A DNA stretch of 64,000 nucleotides from Betaproteobacteria bacterium (GCA_016125475.1 WGLR01000007.1:57201-121200); one strand, 5' to 3'; positions 19,176 through 29,668 are shown, counted from the first letter of the stretch. Translations and numbers: made by a program. The notes: generated from the sequence alone by a model not told the origin.

Positions 19176-21394
19176 TACGTGAGGTGACCACCCTCGTCCT
19201 GGTCGACGAGGCCGTGGATCTCCGTCTCGAAGCCGGGAAAGCGCGTGTTGAAATCACGCGCGAACTGGAGATAGCGGACGATGGTCCGGTTGAACCGTTC
19301 ACCGGGAATCAGCAGCGGGATGCCGGGCGGATAGGGCGTCAGCAGCACGGCCGTCACACGCCCCTCCAGCTCGTCGATCGGGACGCGGTCGATCTCCCGG
19401 TGCGCCATGCGCGCGAAGGCATCCGTCGGCCTCATGGCGGGCTCCATGGTCGAGAGATACATCTCCGTCGTGAGTCTCGCGACGTCGTTGTCGTGATAGA
19501 TCTCGTGGATCTGCGTGCAGAGATCGCGGAGGCCGACGCGCTCGTAGCGTGGATTCTTGGCGACGAACTCCGGCAGCACGCGCCAGAGCGGCTGGTTCTT
19601 GTCGTAGTCGTCCTTGAACTGCTGGAGTTCCGTCACGAGCGTGTTCCATCGACCCTTCGTGATGCCGATCGTGAACATGATGAAGAAGGAGTAGAGCCCC
19701 GTCTTCTCGACGATGACGCCGTGCTCGGAGAGATACTTCGTCACGATCGCGGCGGGAATGCCGGGCTCCGAGAACTCGCCGTCGACGTCCAGCCCCGGGG
19801 TGATCACCGTCGCCTTGATCGGGTCGAGCATGTTGAAGCCCGGTGCGATGTCACCGAAACCGTGCCAGCGCTCGTTGGACTTGAGCATCCAGTCCTCGCG
19901 CGTGCCGATGCCCTCGGCGGCGAGGAAGTCGGGCCCCCAGACCTTGAACCACCACGACTCGCCGAACTCCTCGTCCACCTTGCGCATCGCACGACGGAAA
20001 TCGAGCGCTTCGAGAATCGATTCCTCCACGAGCGCGGTACCGCCGGGCGGCTCCATCATCGCGGCGGCGACGTCGCAGGACGCGATGATCGCGTACTGGG
20101 GGGACGTCGAGGTGTGCATGAGAAACGCCTCGTTGAACACGTCTCGGTCCAGGTGCCTGTTCTCGGAATCCTGCACGAGGATCTGCGAGGCCTGCGACAG
20201 GCCCGCGAGGAGCTTGTGCGTGGACTGCGTCGACACCACCATGGATTCCCTGCAGCGCGGCCGCTCGGCGCCGATGGCGTGGTAGTCGCCGTAGAAGTCG
20301 TGGAACGCGGCGTGAGGCAGCCATGCCTCGTCGAAGTGAAGCGTGTCCACATGGCCGTCGAGGGTCTGCTTGATCGTCTCGACGTTGTAGATGATCCCGT
20401 CGTACGTGCTCTGCGTGATCGCGAGTACCCGGGGCTGCTTGTTGCGTCCGCGCGAGAAGGGGTTCGACTCGATCTTCTCGCGGATCTTCTCGATGCTGAA
20501 TTCCTCGATCGGTATCGGGCCGATGATCCCGTAATGGTTGCGCGTGGGCATCAGGAAGACCGGCACGGCGCCCGTCATGGTGATCGCGTGCAGGATCGAC
20601 TTGTGACAGTTCCGGTCGACGACCACCACGTCGCCGGGTGCTACCGTGGAATGCCAGACGATCTTGTTCGACGTGGACGTCCCGTTCGTGACGAAGAAGA
20701 GGTGGTCGCAGTTGAAGATGCGTGCGGCATTGCGTTCCGACGCCGCGACCGGACCGGTGTGGTCCAGGAGCGCACCGAGTTCGTCCACGGCGTTGCACAC
20801 GTCGGCACGCAGAAGGTTCTCCCCGAAAAACTGGTGGAACATCTGACCGACGGGACTCTTCAGGAACGCGACGCCCCCCGAGTGTCCGGGGCAGTGCCAG
20901 GAATACGAACCGTCCGCGGCGTAGTGAGTGAGCGCGCGAAAGAAGGGCGGCGCGAGCGAGTCGAGATAGGACTTGCATTCGCGCACCACATAGCGCGCGA
21001 TGAACTCGGGCGTGTCCTCGTACATGTGGATGAACCCGTGCAGCTCGCGCAGCACGTCGTTCGGTACGTGTCGGGACGTCCGGGTCTCGCCGTGCAGGAA
21101 GATCGGGATCCCCGTGTTGCGGAACCTGATCTCCTGAACGAAGGCGCGCAGGTCGGCGATCGCCTTGTCCGCAGCCTCGGGGGACGAGAATTCCTCGTCG
21201 TCGATCGAGAGGATGAAGCACGAGGCGCGCGACTGCTGCTGCGCGAAGGACGACAGGTCACCATAGCTGGTCACGCCGAGGACTTCCATGCCCTCGCCCT
21301 CGATGGCCTTCGCGAGCGCGCGTATGCCGAGGCCCGACGCGTTCTCGGAGCGGAAGTCCTCGTCGATGATCACGACCGGAAAACGAAACTTCAT
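19151..21394 (-). CDS. Orn/Lys/Arg decarboxylase, fold-III PLP enzyme
   Basis: A 747-residue inducible-type decarboxylase. The order is an N-terminal response-regulator-like wing domain (about 1-130), a PLP domain with Ser-Thr-His-Lys (PLP lysine about residue 394) and His-Phe-Asp-Glu-Ala-Trp, and a C-terminal domain. It decarboxylates a basic amino acid to a polyamine or diamine; arginine, lysine and ornithine cannot be separated by eye. No antiporter gene adjoins it, so a role in polyamine supply is at least as likely as acid resistance. AGGAGA precedes the ATG. Its 3' end overlaps folA. Confidence 0.9.
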   Translation of the reverse strand: MKFRFPVVIIDEDFRSENASGLGIRALAKAIEGEGMEVLGVTSYGDLSSFAQQQSRASCFILSIDDEEFSSPEAADKAIADLRAFVQEIRFRNTGIPIFLHGETRTSRHVPNDVLRELHGFIHMYEDTPEFIARYVVRECKSYLDSLAPPFFRALTHYAADGSYSWHCPGHSGGVAFLKSPVGQMFHQFFGENLLRADVCNAVDELGALLDHTGPVAASERNAARIFNCDHLFFVTNGTSTSNKIVWHSTVAPGDVVVVDRNCHKSILHAITMTGAVPVFLMPTRNHYGIIGPIPIEEFSIEKIREKIESNPFSRGRNKQPRVLAITQSTYDGIIYNVETIKQTLDGHVDTLHFDEAWLPHAAFHDFYGDYHAIGAERPRCRESMVVSTQSTHKLLAGLSQASQILVQDSENRHLDRDVFNEAFLMHTSTSPQYAIIASCDVAAAMMEPPGGTALVEESILEALDFRRAMRKVDEEFGESWWFKVWGPDFLAAEGIGTREDWMLKSNERWHGFGDIAPGFNMLDPIKATVITPGLDVDGEFSEPGIPAAIVTKYLSEHGVIVEKTGLYSFFIMFTIGITKGRWNTLVTELQQFKDDYDKNQPLWRVLPEFVAKNPRYERVGLRDLCTQIHEIYHDNDVARLTTEMYLSTMEPAMRPTDAFARMAHREIDRVPIDELEGRVTAVLLTPYPPGIPLLIPGERFNRTIVRYLQFARDFNTRFPGFETEIHGLVDQDEGGHLTYYVDCVRK

Positions 21395-21439
21395 GCTGGC
21401 TACTCTCCTGCCGCCCCCGGGGCGGTCGGTCGATGATGT

Positions 21440-22012
21440 CTAGATCTTCGGCAGGGTCACGCCGCTCTGACCCTGATACTTGCCGCCGCGATCCCGGTAG
21501 GACGTCTCGCAGACGTCGTCGGGCGCGGACTCGAAGAACAGGACCTGGGCGACACCCTCGTTCGCGTAGATCTTCGCGGGCAGAGGCGTCGTGTTCGAGA
21601 ACTCGAGCGTGACGAAACCCTCCCACTCGGGCTCGAATGGCGTCACGTTCACGATTATCCCGCAACGCGCGTAGGTGCTCTTGCCGAGACAGACGGTGAG
21701 GACGTTGCGCGGAATGCGGAAGAACTCCACGGTGCGCGCGAGCGCGAAGGAATTGGGCGGGATGATGCAGTAGTCGCCCTTGATGTCGACGAACGACTTC
21801 GGATCGAAATTCTTCGGGTCGACGATGGTCGAGTTGATGTCGGTGAAGAGCTTGAACTCGTCGGAACAGCGGATGTCGTACCCGTAGCTGGACGTGCCGT
21901 ACGACACGATTCGCTGCCCGTTCACCTCCTTGACCTGCCCCGGCTCGAATGGCTCGATCATGCGGTGCTCGATGGCCATCTTCCTGATCCAGCGGTCGGA
22001 CTTGATGCTCAT
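21440..22012 (-). CDS. dcd: dCTP deaminase
   Basis: A 190-residue trimeric deaminase that turns dCTP into dUTP, the start of dUMP supply for ThyA. Ser-Thr-Tyr-Ala-Arg-Cys-Gly and [13 protein letters not shown], with the catalytic Glu, are family motifs. GGGAGAG precedes the ATG. It lies between apbC and the decarboxylase, a common betaproteobacterial arrangement, and fits functionally with thyA-folA nearby. Confidence 0.96.
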   Translation of the reverse strand: MSIKSDRWIRKMAIEHRMIEPFEPGQVKEVNGQRIVSYGTSSYGYDIRCSDEFKLFTDINSTIVDPKNFDPKSFVDIKGDYCIIPPNSFALARTVEFFRIPRNVLTVCLGKSTYARCGIIVNVTPFEPEWEGFVTLEFSNTTPLPAKIYANEGVAQVLFFESAPDDVCETSYRDRGGKYQGQSGVTLPKI

Positions 22013-22091
22013 GCTCTCCCTCGGGTCCGTTGTCGTGCTGCCCCCGCATTCCGGGGTGTGGCGGGCGGGCGTCGTGTCTCGACCGGCGCGC

Positions 22092-23189
22092 TCATGTGTT
22101 CTGGATCACGATCTTCGGGAAGACCGCACTCGAGTCCTTCGCGAGTTCGGCGATCTTCACGCCGACGCGGCGCGCGATGTCGCGATAGGTGCGGCCCGCC
22201 GTTCCGTCCGGATCCGCCACGACCGTAGGCGTGCCCGCATCGGCCTGTTCGCGGATGCGGATGTCGAGGGGAAGCTCTCCGAGCAGCGTGACCCCATAGT
22301 CCGTGGCCATGCGCTCGCCTCCCCCCGCCCCGAAGACGTGCTCCTCGTGGCCGCAGTTCGAGCACACGTGAATGCTCATGTTCTCGACGATGCCGATGAT
22401 CGGCACGTTGACCTTCTCGAACATCCTGAGTCCGCGCCTGGCGTCGAGGAGCGCGATGTCCTGCGGGGTGGTGACGATCACGGCCCCCGTCACGGGCACC
22501 TTCTGGGCGAGCGTCAGCTGGATGTCCCCCGTGCCGGGTGGCATGTCGACGATCAGGTAGTCGAGGTCGTCCCAGCGCGTGTCCCGCAACAGCTGCTGCA
22601 GCGCCCCCGTCGCCATCGGTCCGCGCCACGCCACGGCCTGTTCCGGGTCGATCAGCATGCCGATCGAAATGCCCTGGACGCCGTGGTTGCGCATGGGCAG
22701 GAACTTGCGCTGTTCCCCTTCGCCCACCACTTCGGGCTTGCCCGTCATGCCGAGCATGGTGGGCTGGGACGGGCCGTAGATGTCCGCGTCGAGGACGCCC
22801 ACGCGTGCACCCTCATGGGCCAGCGCGAGCGCGAGATTGGCCGCGACGGTGGACTTTCCCACGCCGCCCTTGCCGGACGCCACCGCGATCACGTTGCGCA
22901 CGCCGTCGATGCGCTGCGCGCCCCGAAGTGCCTCGTGGGCGACGATCTTCTGACTCACGCGGACCGCCACGGCCGCGACGCCCGGAAGCTCCCGCACTGC
23001 GGCCTCGACACGACTCCGCGTCTCGTCAAGCACGCTCGCCGCAGGGTAGCCAAGGACGATCTCGACGGAGACGTCGCCGCCTTCCACCTGGATGTTCCGC
23101 GCCTCCCTGCCCGTGACGTAGTCCTTGCCGGTCCAGGGATCCACGACCTGCCCCAACTTTTCCCGTACCGCCTCGACGCTCACCGCCAT
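22092..23189 (-). CDS. apbC: Mrp/ApbC family Fe-S cluster carrier ATPase
   Basis: A 365-residue P-loop protein that loads Fe-S clusters onto target proteins. An N-terminal MIP18-like domain (about 1-90) precedes the deviant Walker A Gly-Lys-Gly-Gly-Val-Gly-Lys-Ser-Thr. A later Cys-Ser-Asn-Cys pair is the expected cluster-bridging motif of the dimer. The ATG at 23189 has AGAGGT upstream; a reading from 23276 is rejected because it runs through the promoter region. It is divergent from metG. Confidence 0.94.
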   Translation of the reverse strand: MAVSVEAVREKLGQVVDPWTGKDYVTGREARNIQVEGGDVSVEIVLGYPAASVLDETRSRVEAAVRELPGVAAVAVRVSQKIVAHEALRGAQRIDGVRNVIAVASGKGGVGKSTVAANLALALAHEGARVGVLDADIYGPSQPTMLGMTGKPEVVGEGEQRKFLPMRNHGVQGISIGMLIDPEQAVAWRGPMATGALQQLLRDTRWDDLDYLIVDMPPGTGDIQLTLAQKVPVTGAVIVTTPQDIALLDARRGLRMFEKVNVPIIGIVENMSIHVCSNCGHEEHVFGAGGGERMATDYGVTLLGELPLDIRIREQADAGTPTVVADPDGTAGRTYRDIARRVGVKIAELAKDSSAVFPKIVIQNT

Positions 23190-23230
23190 GCATCTACCTC
23201 TATGATTTAGCTTAAATTTTGTGGCCGTGA

Positions 23231-23252
23231 ATTGTACACACTTTGATACAAT
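23231..23252 (+). promoter_or_regulatory. Dyad and extended -10 promoter between apbC and metG
   Basis: TGATACAAT (23244-23252) is an extended -10 element for metG, about 30 bases before its ATG; no good -35 is seen. The hexamer TACAAT pairs with ATTGTA at 23231-23236 to make an inverted repeat with a 10-base spacer. The minus strand therefore also carries a TACAAT pointing toward apbC. Overlapping divergent promoters or a regulator site are both possible. Confidence 0.5.
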
Positions 23253-23282
23253 CCCGGGCTTTACCGAAAGGCGCAACGTTTC

Positions 23283-25403
23283 ATGTCCCGCCGACTCCTA
23301 GTCACTTCCGCGCTGCCCTACGCGAACGGCAGCATTCACTTCGGGCACCTGGTGGAATACATCCAGACGGACATCTGGGTGCGCTTCCAGAAGATGCAGG
23401 GGCACGAAGTGCATTACGTGTGCGCCGACGACACCCACGGCACCGCGATCATGCTGCGCGCCGAGAAGGAAGGCATCACGCCGGAGGAACTCATCGCCCG
23501 CGTCTGGCAGGAGCACACCCGGGACTTCGACGGTTTCCTGATCGGATTCGACAACTACTACTCGACGCACTCGGACGAGACACGGGAACTGTCGGAGGAC
23601 ATCTACCGCGGCCTGCGCACCCGTGACCTCATAGACGTCCGATCGGTCGAACAGTTCTACGACCCGGTGAAGGAGATGTTCCTTCCCGACCGTTTCATCA
23701 AGGGCGAGTGCCCGAAATGCGGCGCCCCGGACCAGTACGGCGATTCGTGCGAGGTATGCGGCGCAACGTACGCCCCGACCGACCTGCGCAACCCCTACTC
23801 CGTGGTGTCGGGGGCCGCCCCCGTGCGCAAGTCGTCGGATCACTACTTCTTCCGCCTCTCGCACGAAGACTGCCGCGCGTTCCTGCACGACTGGACGCAG
23901 TCGAACGACCATCTCCAGGAAGAAGCGCGCAACAAGATCCGCGAGTGGTTCGAGCAGGGTCTGAACGACTGGGACATCTCGCGCGACGCGCCCTACTTCG
24001 GATTCGGGATTCCGGACGCGCCGGGCAAGTACTTCTACGTGTGGCTCGACGCGCCGATCGGCTATCTCGGCAGCTTCCGGAACCTGACCCGACGCACGGG
24101 CGTGGACTTCGACGCGTTCGCGCGGCCGGGCGGCGATACCGAGATGGTGCACTTCATCGGCAAGGACATCCTCTACTTCCACGCGCTGTTCTGGCCCGCG
24201 ATGCTGCACTTTGCGGGATACCGCGCACCGACGCGGGTGTTCGCGCACGGTTTCCTCACGGTGAACGGCGAGAAGATGTCGAAGAGCCGGGGGACCTTCA
24301 TCACGGCAGGCAGTTTCCTCGATCTCGGCCTGAATCCGGAGTGGCTTCGCTACTACTACGCGGCGAAGCTGGGGCCGACGATGGAGGACATCGACCTGAA
24401 TCTCGACGACTTCGTCGCGCGCGTGAACAGCGACCTCGTGGGCAAGTACGTGAACATCGCGAGCCGGGCCGCCGGCTTCGTCACGAAGCGCTTCGACGGC
24501 GCCCTCGGCACCGGCCCGGAAGCCGATGCGGTACGCAACCTGCGGGCACGCAGCGCAACGATCGCACGACACTACGACCAGCGGGAGTACGCGAAGGCGC
24601 TGCGCGAGATCATGCTCGGCGCCGATGAGGTGAACCAGTTCGTCGATCAGGAAAAACCCTGGGAACTCGCGAGGCAGCCCGATTCCGCGGATCGCCTGCA
24701 CTGGGTCTGCTCCCAGACGCTCGAGGCGTTCCGGCTGCTCTCGATCTTCCTGAAGCCCGTGCTGCCGCGCGTCGCCGCGCGGGTCGAGGCATTCCTCGCC
24801 GTCCCGCCGCTCGACTGGTCGCACGCGCAACGGGCGCTGCCTGCGGGCCACCGGATTCACCCCTACGAACACCTGATGGCGCGCATCGACGGCAAGCAGG
24901 TCGAGGCGCTCGTTGCCGCGAACCGCGAAAGCCTGCGCGCCACGCCCGACTCACATTCGACACAACGGCACGCCCAGCACCAGGAGAACATCGTGACGGA
25001 AAACATCGCCGCCACCGGCTCGCCCGCCGACGCAACGCCCCCCGTACCGGACGAACCGGCGATCGCCCCCATCGCACCGACGATCACCATCGACGACTTC
25101 ATGAAGGTCGACCTGCGCATCGCGCGTGTCGTGGACGCGCAGCACGTGGAGGGGGCCGAGAAGCTCATTCGTCTCGTCCTCGACATCGGCGCCGGGACCC
25201 GCCAGGTATTCGCGGGCATCAAGGCGCACTACGACCCGGAGACGCTGAAGGGCAGGCACGTCGTGATGGTCGCGAACCTGCAGCCCCGCAAGATGCGTTT
25301 CGGCGAGTCCCAGGGCATGGTTCTCGCGGCGAGCGCGGACGGCGCGGGCGTGTTCCTGCTGGACGCGGACGACGGCGTCACGCCCGGCATGCGCGTGAAG
25401 TGA
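23283..25403 (+). CDS. metG: Methionyl-tRNA synthetase
   Basis: A 706-residue class I synthetase. The HIGH-type motif appears as His-Phe-Gly-His-Leu, and the zinc knuckle region has Cys-Pro-Lys-Cys and Cys-Glu-Val-Cys. The Lys-Met-Ser-Lys-Ser loop follows, then the anticodon domain. A C-terminal Trbp111-type tRNA-binding and dimer domain (about 600-706) begins near [10 protein letters not shown]. It is divergent from apbC, an arrangement common in proteobacteria. Confidence 0.97.
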   Translation: MSRRLLVTSALPYANGSIHFGHLVEYIQTDIWVRFQKMQGHEVHYVCADDTHGTAIMLRAEKEGITPEELIARVWQEHTRDFDGFLIGFDNYYSTHSDETRELSEDIYRGLRTRDLIDVRSVEQFYDPVKEMFLPDRFIKGECPKCGAPDQYGDSCEVCGATYAPTDLRNPYSVVSGAAPVRKSSDHYFFRLSHEDCRAFLHDWTQSNDHLQEEARNKIREWFEQGLNDWDISRDAPYFGFGIPDAPGKYFYVWLDAPIGYLGSFRNLTRRTGVDFDAFARPGGDTEMVHFIGKDILYFHALFWPAMLHFAGYRAPTRVFAHGFLTVNGEKMSKSRGTFITAGSFLDLGLNPEWLRYYYAAKLGPTMEDIDLNLDDFVARVNSDLVGKYVNIASRAAGFVTKRFDGALGTGPEADAVRNLRARSATIARHYDQREYAKALREIMLGADEVNQFVDQEKPWELARQPDSADRLHWVCSQTLEAFRLLSIFLKPVLPRVAARVEAFLAVPPLDWSHAQRALPAGHRIHPYEHLMARIDGKQVEALVAANRESLRATPDSHSTQRHAQHQENIVTENIAATGSPADATPPVPDEPAIAPIAPTITIDDFMKVDLRIARVVDAQHVEGAEKLIRLVLDIGAGTRQVFAGIKAHYDPETLKGRHVVMVANLQPRKMRFGESQGMVLAASADGAGVFLLDADDGVTPGMRVK

Positions 25404-25404
25404 A

Positions 25405-25689
25405 GTGGCACCCGGCGGGACGACCCGGCATCTCTCGATCCGCGGTCGGGTACAGGGCGTGGGCTTCCGCGACGCGATGAATCGCCAGGCCGTCGCGCTC
25501 GGCGTCACGGGCTGGGTGCGCAACCGGCACGACGGCAGCGTCGAAGCGGTCATCCAGGGAACGCCGGAACAGCTTGCCGCGATGATGCGATGGGTTCACG
25601 CAGGCCCGCCCGCGGCAAAGGTCCTGCGGGTCGAGGAGTCGGCCGCCGAGGGGACGTTCGACCGCTTCGAGCGGCGCCCCACCACGTGA
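25405..25689 (+). CDS. acyP: Acylphosphatase
   Basis: A 94-residue small alpha/beta enzyme that hydrolyses acyl phosphates. Gly-Arg-Val-Gln-Gly-Val-Gly-Phe-Arg gives the phosphate cradle and catalytic Arg, and Gly-Trp-Val-Arg-Asn gives the catalytic Asn. The GTG start is one base after the metG stop with little room for a ribosome site, so translation may depend on coupling to metG. The metabolic role of acylphosphatases is not well defined. Confidence 0.92.
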   Translation: MAPGGTTRHLSIRGRVQGVGFRDAMNRQAVALGVTGWVRNRHDGSVEAVIQGTPEQLAAMMRWVHAGPPAAKVLRVEESAAEGTFDRFERRPTT

Positions 25690-25795
25690 TCCGCGCGTCC
25701 CTGCCACGCACGGGCCTGCCGTGGCCGGGATCCGGATGAGAATTGCACATGACGGGCGTAGAATCCCGGGCTGATCCCGGCGGACCCAGTCGAAA

Positions 25796-26209
25796 ATGGT
25801 CGGTATTCTGATTGTCGCGCACGGCACCCTCGGCGAGAGTCTCGTGAACTGCGCCACGCACGTGATGGGGTCGCGTCCGACACATCTGATGCACGTCGGC
25901 GTGCAGACGAGCGACGACCCGGCCCAGATCGTCATGCTCGTGCGCCAGTGTGTGCAGCAGCTCGATCGGGGCGATGGCGTCCTGGTCCTGACGGACGTCT
26001 ACGGCGCGACGCCGAGCAACATCGCGTCGCGGGTGCTCCAGGCGGGGCGCGTCGAGGGCATTGCGGGTGTGAGCCTGCCCATGCTGGTGCGCGCCCTGAC
26101 CTATCGCAACGAACCGCTCAGGACCGTGGTCGCGAAGGCCATGTCCGGAGGGGTCGAAGGGGTCTTCAAAATGCCAGCGGCGATCGCGAATGCAACAACG
26201 GAAAGTTGA
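25796..26209 (+). CDS. PTS system EIIA component, mannose/fructose type
   Basis: A 137-residue EIIA of the ManX type; His9 in Ile-Val-Ala-His-Gly-Thr-Leu-Gly-Glu-Ser is the phosphorylated residue. Only EIIA, HPr and EI are present here, without EIIB, EIIC or EIID. This points to a regulatory phosphorelay rather than sugar uptake, as known in betaproteobacteria. The gene overlaps the HPr gene by 20 bases. A TAGAAT at 25759-25764 is a possible -10 element, but no convincing -35 was found. Confidence 0.93.
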   Translation: MVGILIVAHGTLGESLVNCATHVMGSRPTHLMHVGVQTSDDPAQIVMLVRQCVQQLDRGDGVLVLTDVYGATPSNIASRVLQAGRVEGIAGVSLPMLVRALTYRNEPLRTVVAKAMSGGVEGVFKMPAAIANATTES

Positions 26210-26459
26210 GATCATCAACAAGCTCGGGCTGCACGCGCGCGCGTCTGCCAAGCTCACGCAGACCGCAGGCCAGTTCCAGTCGGAGGTCTGGCTGTCCCGG
26301 AACGGCCGCCGCGTGAACGCCAAGAGCATCATGGGTGTCATGATGCTCGCCGCGGCGAAGGGCTCGGAAGTCGAGGTCGAGACGAACGGCCCCGACGAGG
26401 CGGATGCGATGGAAGCCCTGATCGCCCTCGTCACCGACAAGTTCGGCGAGGCTGAATAA
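26190..26459 (+). CDS. ptsH: Phosphocarrier protein HPr
   Basis: An 89-residue HPr. His15 in Lys-Leu-Gly-Leu-His-Ala-Arg-Ala-Ser accepts phosphate from EI. Ser46 in Ala-Lys-Ser-Ile-Met-Gly-Val-Met keeps the HPr-kinase target context, so dual control by an HprK elsewhere in the genome is plausible. The ATG lies inside the end of the EIIA gene, suggesting translational coupling. The next gene, ptsI, begins 226 bases downstream. Confidence 0.96.
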   Translation: MQQRKVEIINKLGLHARASAKLTQTAGQFQSEVWLSRNGRRVNAKSIMGVMMLAAAKGSEVEVETNGPDEADAMEALIALVTDKFGEAE

Positions 26460-26685
26460 CGCCGCCTCCCCCGTGCGACACGCGGCCGCGTCGATCGCGG
26501 AGGCTCGCCGACGCGGGCAGCGGCCCGGAGCCGGCCCGTCCGGTCGGCGTGACAACGACCGGCAACCGCCACCGTCCCGGTGGCCGGCGCGGTACGGCAC
26601 GGGATCGAGTTCCGGCTCCCTGCCGGGAAACATGGAACATTCAAGACACTTCTGACCCATCGTCCCCGACAGCGAGCCCGCGAAC

Positions 26686-28413
26686 GTGTCCTTCACCCTC
26701 CACGGCATCGGCGTCTCCGGTGGCATCGCCATCGGACGCGCACATCTGGTCTCCCACGCGCAACTCGAGGTACCGCACGTCGAGATCCGTCCCGACCAGG
26801 TCCCGGGCGAGCAGGAGCGCTTCACCCTCGCACTGAATCGCGTCCGGCGCGAGCTGTCCGAGCTCGTCACGCACATACCCGTCAACGCCCCCGCCGAGTT
26901 CGAGGCATTCCTGAACGTGCACCTCATGATTCTGGGCGACGACACGATCGCCGAGGTGCCCAGGGCCCTGATCGCAGACCAGCACTGCAACGCGGAGTGG
27001 GCGCTGAAGCAGCAGATGGAGGCCCTGATCGGGCAGTTCGACCAGATCGACGACCCCTACCTGCGCGAACGCAAGACGGACGTGAAGCAGGTGGTCGAGC
27101 GCGTCCTCGCCGTCCTGATGGCGGATGCCCAGTCCAGCGCGACGATCACCCTGCCCGAGGAGGGCAGCATCCTCGTCGCGCACGACCTGTCGCCCGCGGA
27201 CGTCATCCTCTTCAAGCAGCACCGGTTCGCGAGCTTCATCACGGATCTCGGCGGCACGACATCGCACACGGCGATCGTCGCGCGAAGCCTGGGCATCCCG
27301 TCCATCGTCGCGCTCCACCACGCCCGCCGCCTCGTACGCGAGAACGAGCTGCTCATCGTGGACGGCACGCATGGCGTGCTGATCGTGAATCCCGATCAGA
27401 ACGTCGTCGACGAGTTCCGTCTCAGGCAGCACGAGTGGGAACTCGAACAACAGAAGCTGCGCCGCCTCACGACGACGCGGGCGGCCGTGCTGGACGGCAC
27501 GCGCATCGAGCTCCACGCGAACATCGAACTGCTCGAGGACGTCTATCAGGCGCGGGAGAACGGCGCGGCCGGCGTCGGTCTCTTCCGCACGGAATTCCTC
27601 TACCTAAACCGGGGGGAACTGCCGAGCGAGGACGAACAGTTCGAGGCCTATCGCAAGGTCGTGATGGAAATGGGCAGGCTGCCGGTCACGATCCGCACGT
27701 TCGACCTGGGTGCGGACAAGGAGATCGAAGTCGCGAGCCGCGTGGCGCCGAACCCGGCCCTGGGCCTCCGCGCGATCCGGCTGTGCCTCGCCGAGCCCCA
27801 GATGTTCCGGCGCCAGTTGCGCGCGATCCTGCGCGCATCGGCATACGGACGCGTGAAGATCCTGATCCCGATGCTGTCCTCCGCCACCGAGCTGAACCAG
27901 GCCCTCCACGCGGTCTACGAGGCGAAGCGCAGCCTCGACGAGGACGGCATCGAATACGACCGCGAAACGCCCGTCGGCGGCATGGTCGAGGTGCCCGCCG
28001 CTGCGCTGTCTCTCGGCACGTTCACGCGGAAGCTCGACTTCCTGTCGATCGGCACGAACGACCTGATCCAGTACACGCTCGCGATCGACCGCACCGACGA
28101 AGCCGTGGCCCATCTCTACGATCCACTCCACCCGGCCGTGCTCGGCCTCGTCGCGTCCATCATCCAGACCGGCGCAAAGGCCGACACGCCGGTCGCGGTC
28201 TGTGGCGAGATGGCCGGCGACGTGACGCTCACGCGCCTGCTGCTCGGATTCGGCCTGCGCCAGTTCTCGATGCACCCCGCGAACCTGCTCTCGGTCAAGC
28301 AGGTCGTGCTCAAGACCGACCTGGACGAAGTCACGCACGTCGCGAAGCGCATGCTGAGAACGGACGACCCGGAGAAACTCCGGTCACTGCTGCACAGGAT
28401 CAACAGCCTCTAG
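26686..28413 (+). CDS. ptsI: PTS enzyme I (PEP-protein phosphotransferase)
   Basis: A 575-residue enzyme that takes phosphate from PEP and passes it to HPr. His194 in Gly-Gly-Thr-Thr-Ser-His-Thr-Ala-Ile-Val-Ala-Arg is the phosphorylated residue. The C-terminal PEP-binding barrel carries Leu-Ser-Ile-Gly-Thr-Asn-Asp-Leu-Ile-Gln-Tyr and the catalytic Cys in Ala-Val-Cys-Gly-Glu-Met-Ala-Gly. It starts with GTG and has only a weak ribosome site. The 226-base gap after HPr includes a 7-bp perfect hairpin at 26568-26584 with no T-tract. Confidence 0.96.
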   Translation: MSFTLHGIGVSGGIAIGRAHLVSHAQLEVPHVEIRPDQVPGEQERFTLALNRVRRELSELVTHIPVNAPAEFEAFLNVHLMILGDDTIAEVPRALIADQHCNAEWALKQQMEALIGQFDQIDDPYLRERKTDVKQVVERVLAVLMADAQSSATITLPEEGSILVAHDLSPADVILFKQHRFASFITDLGGTTSHTAIVARSLGIPSIVALHHARRLVRENELLIVDGTHGVLIVNPDQNVVDEFRLRQHEWELEQQKLRRLTTTRAAVLDGTRIELHANIELLEDVYQARENGAAGVGLFRTEFLYLNRGELPSEDEQFEAYRKVVMEMGRLPVTIRTFDLGADKEIEVASRVAPNPALGLRAIRLCLAEPQMFRRQLRAILRASAYGRVKILIPMLSSATELNQALHAVYEAKRSLDEDGIEYDRETPVGGMVEVPAAALSLGTFTRKLDFLSIGTNDLIQYTLAIDRTDEAVAHLYDPLHPAVLGLVASIIQTGAKADTPVAVCGEMAGDVTLTRLLLGFGLRQFSMHPANLLSVKQVVLKTDLDEVTHVAKRMLRTDDPEKLRSLLHRINSL

Positions 28414-28451
28414 GAGGCATGCCTCGTGCGACACGAGGCCGACCACACGAC

Positions 28452-29480
28452 ATGCAGATCGATTCCGAACAACTCGCCCGCCACCTGGAGCGTCAGCTCG
28501 CACCGCTGTACGTCGTTCACGGCGACGAACCGCTGCTCGCGATCGAGGCCGCGGACCGGATCCGGGCACGGGCCCGCGCCGAAGGCTACGCCGAGCGCGA
28601 CCTGCTGATCGCGGAGAGCGGGTTCGACTGGCGCCAGCTCTGGGCGACCGGAGCGAGCCTGTCGCTGTTTTCCGCCCGCAGGATCGTCGAGGTCCGGTTG
28701 CCGACCGCAAGCCCGGGCACGGAAGGCGCGGAGGCACTGATCCGGTACGCGGCAGCACTCCCGGAAGACACGCTGACGCTCGTGGTGCTGTCGAAGGTGG
28801 AAAGGCGCACGCGCGACACGAAGTGGTTCGCGGCGCTCGAGACGTCGGGCGTGAGCGTCCAGGCGCAGCGCGTCTCCCTCGACCGCCTGCCTGGGTGGCT
28901 CGCCGGACGCCTCGCAGCCCAGGGCCAGAAGGCGGGCCCCGAGGTGCTCGACTATCTGGCCGCTCACGTGGAAGGAAATCTTCTCGCCGCACACCAGGAA
29001 GTGCAGAAGCTCGCGCTGCTCTTCCCGCCCGGCCCGCTCGAACTCGAGGACGTTCGTGGCGCCGTGACGGACGTCGCCCGGTACGACGCGTTCGGACTCG
29101 GTCCCGCCGTGCTGTCCGGTGACCCGGTGCACGTGCTGCGCATGCTCGACGGTCTCCGTGGTGAAGGCACCGGGCTTCCGCTCGTGCTCTGGGCACTCGC
29201 CGAGGAAGCGCGCGCGATGCTGAGGATCGCCCTCGCGCTCGAACAGGGGGCGCCGATCGCGACGGCGATGCGGGACGCGAAGGTCTGGGGCGACCGTGCC
29301 AGGCTGATGCCACGGGCCGTGCGCAGGCTCACGCTCCCCGCGCTGCGGCAGGCACTCGCGCACGCGGCAGCCATAGACAGGATCAACAAGGGTGCCGCCC
29401 CCGGAAACGCGTGGGACGAGCTGCGTGCGCTCGCGCTGAGGCTCACCGCACCGGAGCGCTCGTACGCCCCGGCGCCGTGA
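28452..29480 (+). CDS. holA: DNA polymerase III subunit delta
   Basis: A 342-residue clamp-loader subunit that opens the beta clamp. The N-terminal Tyr-Val-Val-His-Gly-Asp-Glu-Pro-Leu-Leu motif, the degenerate AAA+ domain and the C-terminal collar helices with Ile-Asp-Arg-Ile-Asn-Lys-Gly match HolA. The ATG at 28452 is just before the conserved start. The same frame stays open far upstream through ptsI, but that part is not coding. lptE and leuS, frequent neighbours of holA elsewhere, are not here. Confidence 0.93.
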   Translation: MQIDSEQLARHLERQLAPLYVVHGDEPLLAIEAADRIRARARAEGYAERDLLIAESGFDWRQLWATGASLSLFSARRIVEVRLPTASPGTEGAEALIRYAAALPEDTLTLVVLSKVERRTRDTKWFAALETSGVSVQAQRVSLDRLPGWLAGRLAAQGQKAGPEVLDYLAAHVEGNLLAAHQEVQKLALLFPPGPLELEDVRGAVTDVARYDAFGLGPAVLSGDPVHVLRMLDGLRGEGTGLPLVLWALAEEARAMLRIALALEQGAPIATAMRDAKVWGDRARLMPRAVRRLTLPALRQALAHAAAIDRINKGAAPGNAWDELRALALRLTAPERSYAPAP

Positions 29481-29668
29481 ACACCGGACGGGGCACGGAC
29501 CGAACGTTCCGGTTCAGGCCGCGCGAAGAAACGGGCTAGAATCGAGACGGATGGCGATGCGCCGCGTACCGGAGACATTCCCGCACGCGAGCACCGGCAG
29601 CACGGATGCCGGTTCTCATCCAGTCCTGGGCCGGGGGCACACGGGCCACATTCACTGAAAGGCAGGTC

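Noticed and set aside
26568..26584. 7-bp hairpin between the HPr and ptsI genes as a terminator
   Set aside because: The stem is perfect, but no T-run follows, and short GC palindromes are expected by chance in this base composition.
26580..28451. Long plus-strand frame running through ptsI into holA
   Set aside because: Within ptsI it is an Arg/Pro-rich out-of-frame reading of a clear enzyme I gene; only the part from the ATG at 28452 is holA.
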